Part shown: positions 36,596-45,330 of the stretch, one piece after another
Position numbering within the stretch: position 1 is the stretch's first letter
Layout of the letters: each line of letters starts with the position of its first letter
Source of the DNA: Hyparrhenia diplandra
Taxonomy: Eukaryota > Streptophyta > Magnoliopsida > Poales > Poaceae
Assembly (NCBI GenBank): GCA_015847255.1
Contig: JADLZK010010876.1
Span: 496,001 to 560,000 of the forward strand
Length of the DNA stretch: 64,000 nt
Reading direction: 5' to 3'
Made by a program: the position numbers and the translations under genes
Notes under the pieces: model-generated
Databases searched by the model: none
What the model was told of the DNA's origin: nothing
Seen by the model: only the letters and a program-made list of their open reading frames with translations

Positions 36596-36599
36596 CCGC

Positions 36600-37170
36600 C
36601 GATTCGCTTAGATTGGGCCCGAATTGACACTTGAATTGAGGGATTGGGAGGAGAAGATGGGGACGGAGGCGATGGTGGCGACGGGGTGGGGAGGCGGCGG
36701 GCGTGGCCAAGGCGGCTGGGCGCGGGCGGGGCGGTGGGTGGCGGCGTGGCGGCAAGACAAACCGCTGGGAGGAGGGGGCGCTGGAAGGAGAGGAGAGAGA
36801 TTGGGATAAAATTTCTTTATTTGCTTGTTACCCCGAAAGATTACAGACCCTTTACTTATATAGCCCGGCTATTGGGACTTGTATCTTAAGCAATCTCTCT
36901 AAAGGTTTCCTTATAGATTGGAATACCTTTTACAAGCATGTCCTATTTATTTATTTCCTAATAAGGGTCTCCCTTATAGATGAGACAGCCCCTTGCACAC
37001 CAAAATGCCTAAAGATAATCCTAGATAATTTCCTCCTTTTTCTCCGGATTAGTTGCGAAGAATCCGTGGAAGGGAGGAGACGGGCGGGGGGGGCCGCAAG
37101 ACGAGCCTGGGGGCGGGGCGGCCCCTCGAGCCCGTCGGGGCCTGTCCTCCTAGACCCTATTTCCGGATCA
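36600..37170 (-). repeat. E0 5' LTR
   Basis: On the minus strand it runs from TGATCCGGAAATAGGG to about CTAAGCGAATCGG. It contains CTATATAAG (TATA, around 36,856-36,865), then CT-rich and GC-rich sequence. A diverged copy in the opposite orientation is at about 57,300-57,850. This LTR marks the right edge of the retroelement block. Confidence 0.7.
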
Positions 37171-38314
37171 TGACAGAAGGTTTTTACCTCACGAAATCAA
37201 AGTCTTACTTTCATCCTTTTTATGGTGTAGAGAGTAGAGATTAGCTATAGACTGCTGGTACTGCCATCTTCTTGTTGACGACATCTAAAGAGTAACACTG
37301 CATTTCATTAAACTATGGTATCAAGTTCATGGTATTGCTTTTCTGGACCGATGAATATTAGTACTTATTATTTTCTCCATGTTATACTAAAACAATCTCT
37401 CTGTACAACCCATTGTTGAACCAGATTTGCATGCAGGGCTATATTTTATTTGCATTTATTGGCAGCATAGTTTTTTTTTTTTTCGAAAGCGTGCTTAAGC
37501 ACGTGTTCTATTAAGGGAAAGTAGAGTTTTACAAGTCCCACATTGACCGATGGCGAGATGTCAAAGGTCAAAGTGGTGGAACACAACACAAGGCGCCGCT
37601 CTAACGGGCGGGCAAAGAAGTTGTACTAAAATGAAAATGTGCATTAAACCATGTGAATTCATTTCAGTGAGCAGCATTTCATTTCATTTGCATGCTGCAT
37701 GAGATCAAGCAAGTGACCGATTGGCCGTGCTCCGGACACCTGCCATTCTGGTCGTTGGTAAGGAATTAATCACCAGCCATGTTGGCCGGCATAGACACAG
37801 GCCAGAGGCCATACTCCAATCCATCTTTGATAGGCAAAAGAAGATCCAAGACAAGGCAAATATACATATAGTTGTACAATCAAAACTTATGGGATCTTGT
37901 TTTGCCCCTCCACCCACCCACCCCATTTTACAGTCCAGAATAAAAATAACAATTTTCCACTGTGTGTGTGTGTGTTTTGACTCTCTCCTCTTTGACTTTT
38001 TGAGAGACGGCGACCCGACAAGTCACAAGTGCCTGCCTGCACGTCGATGATCTGCTTACATGAGGATTTCCTCAGTGTCTCTGCTTCATCTTTTTGCAGA
38101 TGAATCTCTACCTCATTCACTGCACATACTTGCCAGCTAAATTGTTGTAAGATACTTGGGTTCCAGTATGATGGTCAGTATTATTTTTTCAGATGAAAAT
38201 CTCTACCTCATTTGACTGCACATAAGAGATTTTTATCTGGACAGCCATGCTCCTAGTCCACCTTGGCCAGGAAGATAAATATAACTTACAAACCATTACA
38301 AAACTGTGTTGTCA
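37171..38314. other. Intergenic sequence with possible LINE-like tail and short repeats
   Basis: No gene recognised. A run of 13 T at 37,471-37,483 followed by CGAAAGCGTGC (to about 37,625) could be the reverse-oriented 3' end of a truncated LINE, with no supporting ORF. A GT microsatellite is at about 37,960-37,974. Two related segments, GCAGATGAATCTCTACCTCATTC (near 38,096) and CAGATGAAAATCTCTACCTCATT (near 38,190), form a local direct duplication. Confidence 0.45.
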
Positions 38315-39008
38315 TCAGCTCAGATGAAATGCTTGGCACATAACAAAACTGCATAGGCCATAAGGTACACCTTACAGCTGCAGCTGAATTGCATCTTCCC
38401 ATTACAAGTTACAACTCATCATCAGTATTAATCAGCACAAAACAAACTGCAAAAGATACTCCAATAACAGTCAATTAATTTAAACACTCCAATACTGCAT
38501 CTTTCCATTACAGAACATGCATAGTGCATTTCAAAGGAGAGAGCAGAGCAACATGAGCTGTGAATCCGTCATAGTGACAACGAAGATTCCCCAACAAAAA
38601 ACCTCAAGCTCACACACACTACCACAACAGCTTCTTCTTCATGGATCGTGTCATCCTGTGACCAAAACAAACAGACGCTGATGATGAACCAACCCCAGTC
38701 AGAGGCACCACGGCTGCTCCGTGTCTTCTCTTCTCCAGCCAAACCCAGCCAAACAAGAAACAACCTTGGTTTTTGCTGTCATCTCCACAAGCAGCAAGAG
38801 TTCTGGTGTCACCTTGCCTCTGTTTCTTTTCTCTTCCACCAACAAAATACATACACCTACAAGTTCAAAGCAGTCCAGCTGGGGAACACTACAAATTCAT
38901 TCTGTCAGTCATTCTTGGCCTCACCTTATTATTACTCATTGTAGGATGCAACAAGGTATCACTCACGTGTGAGCAGGTCTAGCCAATTTAGCTTACTACT
39001 AGAATGGA
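38315..39008. repeat. Left arm of large inverted repeat
   Basis: The reverse complement aligns with 44,393-45,330. Shared blocks include CAGCTCAGATG/CATCTGAGCTG at the outer end, GCACAAAACAAACTGCA, AACAGTCAATTAATTTAA, GTCACCTTGCCTCTGTTTC, and TCTAGCCAATTTAGCTTACTACTAGAAT at the inner end. This arm has about 100 bp (about 38,340-38,425) absent from the other arm. Short conserved ORFs in the arms are not convincing genes. Confidence 0.8.
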
Positions 39009-39471
39009 GCAGCCGGTGTTTTCTTTCTTGAGCTATGACCATCTCCTTTTATTAATTGGACTGTCACTATCATTAGGATTTCTCTTTGCTAGCACCGTAA
39101 TTTGGATGTAGTGGCCACAATTGAACAGGTGAAGGAGCTTATATAAATTAAATGACAAACTGCATTATAAATTGGTGGGAAAGATACTGAAAAGAATATA
39201 TAATTGATCAAAAAAAAAGTGTAGTAGTGCCCTCTCGAAAATCATATGATGGCATATATATATATAGCAGGTCAGCTCAATACGCCAAAGAAGCGGTGGG
39301 CTGAGCCGGCCCGGGTTCGAGTCATGACACCCTTTTGCGGATCTCGTTACTTTGCATACATATAGCACCGGTGTACGTCCATGTTGCAATGGCCATGCTT
39401 TGATTTGACCATGGATGTACCAGCATCCAACTCAACACTTGTGTAATACTATATTCATTCATTAAGCATAG

Positions 39472-39656
39472 TAAGACCCATTTTGGTTTGGTTCGAGATA
39501 CTTTTTGCTACTGGGACTAAACAACATGGGAGAACTTTTTGTGACTTTTTACTAAAAGTCTCTAGAAGTACCTTTTGGAGTATTTTTTTCAAAAAAAAAA
39601 AAAAAGGTCCTGGGACTAAAATAAAGTCACAGGATATTTGAACCAAACAGGGCCCA
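39472..39656. mobile_element. Tourist/hAT-like MITE
   Basis: The right end TTTGAACCAAACAGGGCCC is the reverse complement of GGGCCCTGTTTGGTTCAAA. The left end GACCCATTTTGGTTTGGTTCGA resembles it with changes. The ends fit the common grass GGCCCTGTTTGG-type MITE termini. No clear target duplication. Confidence 0.55.
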
Positions 39657-39809
39657 AATTTTGCTCATCACTGTGCAATGATCCCTTGTTCATGGAATGG
39701 AAGTCCCCATGGCACCATTATCATCACTACATACATATATGCTCCTTCCATTTCTTCTAGATATAGCTAGTGCTGTCGGTGATAATGATCTTCCTTTGTG
39801 CCTTCATTA

Positions 39810-40032
39810 ATTTTTTTTTTTTCATATAAACCGTGTTTTTGATCGCTTCGTCTTATTTAAATTTTTTATGTAAATTATAAAACAAACAAAATGTCATTAT
39901 AATATCTTTTAGTGATGTAATAAGTCATAACAAAAGTGGTAATATTTATTAAAAAAAGTTGAATAAGACGAGAGGTCAAACACGTTTTTATATGAAAAAA
40001 AGAATTACAAGTATTGTGGAACGGAGGGAGTA
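39810..40032. mobile_element. Stowaway-like MITE (left terminus degraded)
   Basis: Inverted-repeat segments TTCATATAAACCGTGTTTTTGATCGCTTCGTCTTATT and, reversed at the other end, CGTGTTTGACCTCTCGTCTTATTC. The right end GGAACGGAGGGAGTA is the typical Stowaway/mariner terminus followed by TA. The left CTCCCTCCG terminus is missing. Confidence 0.6.
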
Positions 40033-40960
40033 TTATAATAAAAAAAAGCTATGCACACGTGCAAAAGCAATTGTGCACAAACCCCATACTATGCAATTTT
40101 AATCAGATCCTCTATGATGTGATATAAGTGGCAACTATGTTGCGTACGTCACATCTTGAACATCATCACGTCATGATGAAAAAAGAGTACAGTGCTATAT
40201 ACTCTATGGCACAGCTACCTTCACTCTGCAGCAAAATCAAAAGAACAAAAACAACCATCTCGTACTGATCAACGCAGCTAGCAATCCAGAGATCATTAAT
40301 CATTCTTAGATCAAGCTGACGTTCCAAATAATTATTTTTTTGTGCTCAAGTTCTCGAGGATTGGAGCCGTGACCTATTCAGACACGTACGAAATCCATAC
40401 GTTAGTAAAGACAGCCCACCAAGTACTCGACTCGATCATGAGCGTTCACTGTCCAGTGGGCCACATCCATCCGCATGGTCCCACTAGCCAGGAAAGAGAC
40501 ACACTCACTTGTTGTGATCGCCATGTGGCTTCTGACCTGTAAGCTTGCCGCGTCGCATGACCTAAAGGTGAGGTGGCACCGACACGGGCCCACATGTCAT
40601 CCAGCTGCTGATCCCACTCTGACCTCCCCTACAACCTCAGAGAAGCTTCAGTTCACATGCAAAAACGCCCCTCCCAAGAATCAAAACGTTACAAAAAGGG
40701 ACCTGACAAAGCCCCAAAAAAGCAGAAAACGGGCACGCTCCCTCACTCACACACACTGACAACCGGCCCCATCGACACCCACGGCCCCACTTTCCAGCGA
40801 GCAGAAACGAACGATCATCCTCCACCGCCGCCCACGCTGGCCACGTCAGGGGCAAATCGGTAACTCCACGTCCCGCGCCAACCGTGAGCACGCGTCTTTC
40901 CTTCCCGGGAGAATGGACGGCGCAAACTGCGTTTCCATTTAAGCCCCTGGAGAAAAAAAA

Positions 40961-41726
40961 AAAAAGGTCGTGTTTATTCGCACTAAACCCCTCATGTAAC
41001 AGAGAAATATCCTCCAAGACCTCCTGTTCTTCCATCCCCAAACCTTCTTGGGTCTTCACTCCCTCCCCACTTCCTTCCTTCCTCTTCAGTCTCCTCCTGC
41101 GGCTGCGCGTCGCAATCAATCATTCGTGCATTCGTGGGGGCGCATTACTCCTCCGCCCCATCCCGAATTCCTTTCTGTCGGATTCCGCAAGATTTCAGAG
41201 CGTTCGCGGTCGCCGCCTCCCAATCTCCGAATCTTTTCATCTGATCTGAGGTCGGCGGGCGGCCCGATTGATTTCTTGCCGTCGCCGTCGTCCTCCCTCG
41301 TCTCGTCGCCGCCCACCACTCCACTTCTTGGAGGACTCGGTCCTGTCCTCACCTGTCCTGTCCTGACTCCGCTCCACCTGTCCGTCCTTCCCTCGCTTCC
41401 ATCGCCATTGCCGCCGGCCTCGCTCTTCTCCCTCCCTCTCCCTCCCTCAAACCCACCCACCTGCTTTCTTGGACCGCACCGCACCGGTCCGGTCCGTTCG
41501 CGTCCCTGCCGGGCGGCGTAAATGCCCGTCCGTCCGTGCAGAGATCCCAACCCTTCTCCGCTCCAAATCCCGTCCTCGCCCCCATCGATTAAGAGCAGCC
41601 CCCGAAGTATCTTTGACGCGTGCTGGTCCTACCAGTACCCAGCCAGCCATCACTAGATGAGGAACGCGTCCTGACTCCACTTTCCCACCTCCGGGCGGCG
41701 GCTGCTCTGCTCCGCCACCCACTGAC
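40961..41726 (+). promoter_or_regulatory. Pyrimidine-rich upstream region of DUF1191 gene
   Basis: C/T-rich sequence typical of a grass 5' UTR and proximal promoter, rising to very high GC towards the coding region. No TATA box is convincing and a leader intron cannot be excluded. ORFs read here on either strand are composition artefacts. Confidence 0.4.
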
Positions 41727-42760
41727 ATGGGCTTCTTTGATCTACTCCGCCCGCCTCCTCCTGCTCCTGCTCCCTCCTTCTCCTCACCACCGCCACCCCA
41801 CCAGTAGCAGCACAGCCACCGCCGTCGCCATCGCCATCTGGCCCATCTCCTGCCAGGCTCCTCGACGCGGCGCTTCAGGACGCCGCGTTCCGTGCGCTGG
41901 CAGTGCGCCCACGGACCGGCATTGTGTACAACGCCACGGTGCCGTCCAACCTCACAGGCATCACGGCGGCGTCGGCGCTGCGCCTGCGGAGCGGCAGCCT
42001 CCGGCGGCGAGGCTACGCGCCGGGCTACTTCCAGTTCGCGGTCCCTCCCGGCGTCGTCGTGCAGCCGCACGTCGAGCGGGTGGTGCTCGTGTACCACGAC
42101 CTCGGCGACTGGTCCGACCGCTACTACCCACCCCCCGCCTGGGTACTCCTACCTCGCGCCCGTGCTGGGGCTGCTGCTCGCCTACGACGCGGCCAACCTG
42201 TCGGCCGTCGGACTGCCGGAGCTCGGAATCGTCGCGACGGGGGAACCGATTTCTGTGGCGTTCGATGGTGTCCGGGCCGTGCTGGCAGGTGGCGCCGCGC
42301 CGCCGAGGTGTGTTGTGTTTGGTTTTGATGGTGTGCCGCAGTTCCGGGACCTGGAGGGAACCAATGTGTGCACGACGTATCAGCAAGGGCATGTGTCGAT
42401 TGTGGTGAATTCCAGTGAGATTGCTCCAGCTCCGACTCCACCTCCAGTTCCGGCCCGGCCCGGCCCGGCTCCACCTGGTGCGATTGCTCGCCTATACCGA
42501 CTGAGGGAGGTGGTAAAAAGGGGAGCTCAGACGCGTGGAAGATTGCTGTCGGCGTGGTTGGGGGTGCCGCAGCGTTGGGGGCGTTGGCTGCTCTTCTGCT
42601 CTGCTTGGTGAGGTACAAAAGGGATAAGAAGCTTCAGCTCATGGAGCGGAATGCGCAGGTTGGGGAGAATTTGCGGATGGCGCAGGTTGGGCGGTCACAG
42701 GCGCCTGTGGCGATGGGGACCCGGACACAACCGGTGATTGAGAATGACTATGCTGCATAG
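41727..42760 (+). CDS. DUF1191-family membrane protein, reading frame disrupted
   Basis: A plant-specific protein family of unknown function (DUF1191, as I recognise it). The ATG at 41,727 (context GAC-ATG-G) leads into a Leu-rich signal-like segment. The mature part starts A-R-L-L-D-A-A-L-Q-D-A-A-F-R-A-L and R-P-R-T-G-I-V-Y-N-A (about 41,855-41,935), then G-Y-A-P-G-Y-F-Q-F and W-S-D-R-Y-Y, then G-Y-S-Y-L-A-P-V-L-G-L-L, L-E-G-T-N-V-C-T-T-Y and a Pro-rich spacer. Near the C-terminus is one membrane segment, A-A-A-L-G-A-L-A-A-L-L-L-C-L-V, followed by R-Y-K-R-D-K-K. The protein ends E-N-D-Y-A-A before TAG. It appears intronless. The frame must change at about 41,750-41,800 (twice), at about 42,138 (CCCGCCTGGGTAC) and at about 42,489 (GCTCGCCTATACC). 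Because the residues stay conserved across every break, sequence error is likelier than decay. Confidence 0.8.
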
Positions 42761-44392
42761 TCGATTTTCGGTCCATACTTCTGCTAACAAGAAGACTTGA
42801 TCGTGTTGGCTAGAGACAGGACTGTCCATTGGTTGCTTGACGGCGGCAAATTTTCCATATCAGCGAGAGCAATGCTAGCCACTGATTTCAGAGCCCAGGT
42901 TCTGCTCAATGAGGGTTCAGCACATTCTTTTGGTGGATTTGTACTGTGATGAGGAGGAATGGGAGGCTATTGTTCATGTTCATAGTTGCCATGTTCATAT
43001 GTGGGGAGTTCCTTTCATCTCCAAGCAAGTAGCAATGGAGGGGAAATGTTTGCCATATTGGAATTGATTTCCCTGTTAATTTTTTTTTTCTTGGGTTGCT
43101 GTATTCAAGAGGAATTGGGGTAATAAAGCTGAGGTAACATTCATTTCACATCGTGATATGATGTGTTGGGGAAATTCATTCATCCAGTTGCAGTTTCAGT
43201 TCAATTCGTTTTCTTCTCCATTTGATGTTTAGATGACTGCGAAGATGATGTAGTGATGTAAATGTTGACTTGTCTGGTGCTGTGGTAATTAGTGTGATTG
43301 TGACCATTAATTTCATGTCCATCTGTGTTTACATGCACTGCTGATGTTATCAGGCAGCATTCATTTCTTTATTGTTGTTTGGGAAACAACTTAATTTCTA
43401 ATTATCTGGTTCCTTATTTGATCAGGTATGACCAGTTGGCAAAATAAATAGAATTAAACAGAGGAATTCAAGAAAATGCTCTGTTAGAAACTTTCCAGAC
43501 TTGCTGATTTTCTTTTTCTCTGGCAGTCTTCTGACTTGATCATTAAGTTAGTTATGAATATTGTATAGGTTCATTTAGAGCTGTCAGCGGGGACCTAGCC
43601 GATCAACAACTAAGAAAAGATATAATGCAAGTATGGGTAGTGTACAAAATAAATGTGTTCTAAACAGAAGGATTGAAGACTGCTCCATTTGAAAAGTTCC
43701 AAAAGCTTATCTTTTTTTTTTGCTGGTAGTATTCTCGATTGGTCTTGAATCGTCAAGTTGGTTGGAAATGTTGTAACGTTCATGTAGAGCTGTCATGAGG
43801 AGCTAGACGATCAATAAAGAAAATTAGATGCATTCATCTATTCGTTGAGTCAATTGGCACTTGTTGCTGATATTGAAATATGAAAGATGAACCTATAGAG
43901 ATCTATTCTCTTTGTTTTGCTATGTATGTACACTCAATCTGTAGCATGCATCATCTGATTCTCAGAAAGTAGTCTAGATTTCAGTTGTTTCCTCAAAAAA
44001 GATTGCATAACTCATAAGACTGAGAGAGCATGGACAGTTTGTGCTAAGGATCAATGTGTGAGCTGGCCAGCAGCTTTAATCCTGCTCACTTTGCGAGCAT
44101 GCAGTGTTCTTTTGGGTTTGCACTTTGTTGCTGCATGTTCAGTTTCATGGTGGAAATGATGAGGAGCATGAGAAAAGTGATATAAGATTTTGTACTTGGT
44201 AGTATATGAATTGAGATGTGATTGCCACTTGAAAAGTTGAAATTTGGTGCACATGCATCTTCTCTCAAAAGTCCAGTTCCTTTATTTATTCAGGGCAACA
44301 TGGTGTGGTATGGTGCTGAAACGAGAAGCAAACTTGAGTAGCAGTAGTAGATACTAGTGGTAGCACTTGCTGCATTCACAAGCATATGTATG
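42761..44392. other. DUF1191 3' UTR and downstream spacer
   Basis: The 3' UTR probably ends after AATAAA at 43,122-43,127. Downstream, 43,425-43,835 contains a diverged tandem duplication (listed separately). No further gene is seen to 44,392. Confidence 0.5.
43425..43835 (+). repeat. Diverged tandem duplication, about 200-bp unit
   Basis: Unit 1 (about 43,437-43,612) and unit 2 (about 43,646-43,822) share, in order, AAAATAAAT, TAAACAGA-GGA-TT, a T-rich tract with CTGG(C/T)AGT, TTGA-TC-T-AAGTT-GTT, T-GTT-AT-TAGAGCTGTCA and CCGATCAA/ACGATCAA. Confidence 0.7.
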
Positions 44393-45330
44393 TACTCCAT
44401 TCTAGTAGTAAGCTAAGGCCCTGTTTGGATCAGATTCTAGATTTTGAAAATCTAGATTCTAGCTAGCTTTCCAAAATCTAGATTGTAAATAAAATCCAAT
44501 TTTGTTGTTTGGATCCTAGATTCTATTCATCTGATTCCATCTTTTTTTTTTTCTTGCATTCCTTTTATGCCCTCAAAATCAGCTAGAATCAACTCTTCTC
44601 TTGATTCTAGATTCTTGTAATCCTATCTCCAAAATTCTAGAATCTTGGCCTGTTAAATTGGCTGGACCTGCACACACACGAGTGATACCTTGTTGCATCC
44701 TGTAATGAGTAATAATAAGGTGAGGCCAAGAATGACTGACAGAATGGATTTGTAGTGTTCCCAGCTGGAACTCATTGTAGGTGTATTTTGCTGGTGGAAG
44801 AGAAATGAAACAGAAGCAAGGTGACACCAGAACTCTTGCTGCTCGTGGAGATGAGAGCAAAAACCAAGGTTGTTTCTTGTTTGGCTGGAGAAGAGAAGAC
44901 AGGGAGGGAGCAGCTGTGGTGCCACTGAAGATTGGGTTCATCAGCGTGTGTTTGTTGTGCTGTTTGTTTTGGTCATAGGATGACAGGATTCCATGACGAA
45001 GGGTGAAGACGGTTATGGTATGTGAGCTGGGGAGGTTTTTGTGTTGTCACTTTGGCAGGTTCAGGCACAGCTTTTGAGGGAGTTGTAGCTGGCTGCTGGC
45101 CTGTGGCGTGGCGAAAGCATCAGCTTTGGCGCCGTAGGGGAATCTTTGCTGTCACTGCACACGGATTCACAGCTCATGTGCGCTGGCCTCTGCTCTCTCC
45201 TCTGGAATGCTTGTTTTGTAATGGGAAGATGCAGTGTAGTACTGGAGTGTTAAATTAATTGACTGTTATTGGAGTATCCTGTGCAGTTTGTTTTGTGCTG
45301 ATTAACATGCCAAGCCATCTGAGCTGATAA
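44393..45330. repeat. Right arm of large inverted repeat
   Basis: Inverted copy of 38,315-39,008. The inner boundary is at CTCCATTCTAGTAGTAAGC. It is longer than the left arm because of a MITE-like insertion (44,415-44,660) and about 150 bp of extra sequence around 45,000-45,150. The strongest block is 44,665-44,900. Confidence 0.8.
44415..44660. mobile_element. Tourist-like MITE inside the right inverted-repeat arm
   Basis: Begins GGCCCTGTTTGGATC after AGCTAA and ends near ATCTTGGCCTG before TTAAATTGG. The left arm has the empty site (reverse complement AGCTAAATTGG), so the insertion is directly visible with a TAA-type duplication. Internal palindromic TCTAGATTCTAG-like repeats are typical of a MITE. 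The right terminus is shortened. Confidence 0.65.

Larger units (their letters stand above)
39009..40960. other. Intergenic sequence with MITEs
   Basis: No gene recognised. It holds two MITE-like elements (listed separately), an AT microsatellite near 39,256-39,266 and a sequence with a tRNA B-box-like GGTTCGA (39,314-39,320). The region 40,480-40,960 is gene-promoter-like in composition, with CACGTG-type and CCACGTC motifs upstream of the DUF1191 gene, but no element can be assigned with confidence. Confidence 0.45.

Noticed and set aside
38648..38982. Conserved short ORFs shared by the two inverted-repeat arms (also 44,579-44,941)
   Set aside because: Similarity between the arms extends evenly through non-coding flanks, and the frames differ between the arms, so the ORFs are not supported as genes.
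41116..42097. Minus-strand ORFs of 144 and 216 codons
   Set aside because: They are antisense to the DUF1191 gene and its pyrimidine-rich leader; composition (Gly/Arg-rich) reflects GC bias, with no recognisable domain.
38315..45330. A single giant transposon with long terminal inverted repeats (Pack-MULE-like) carrying the DUF1191 gene
   Set aside because: No target-site duplication or defined termini were found at the outer arm ends, and the arms have different lengths; an inverted duplication is the simpler reading.
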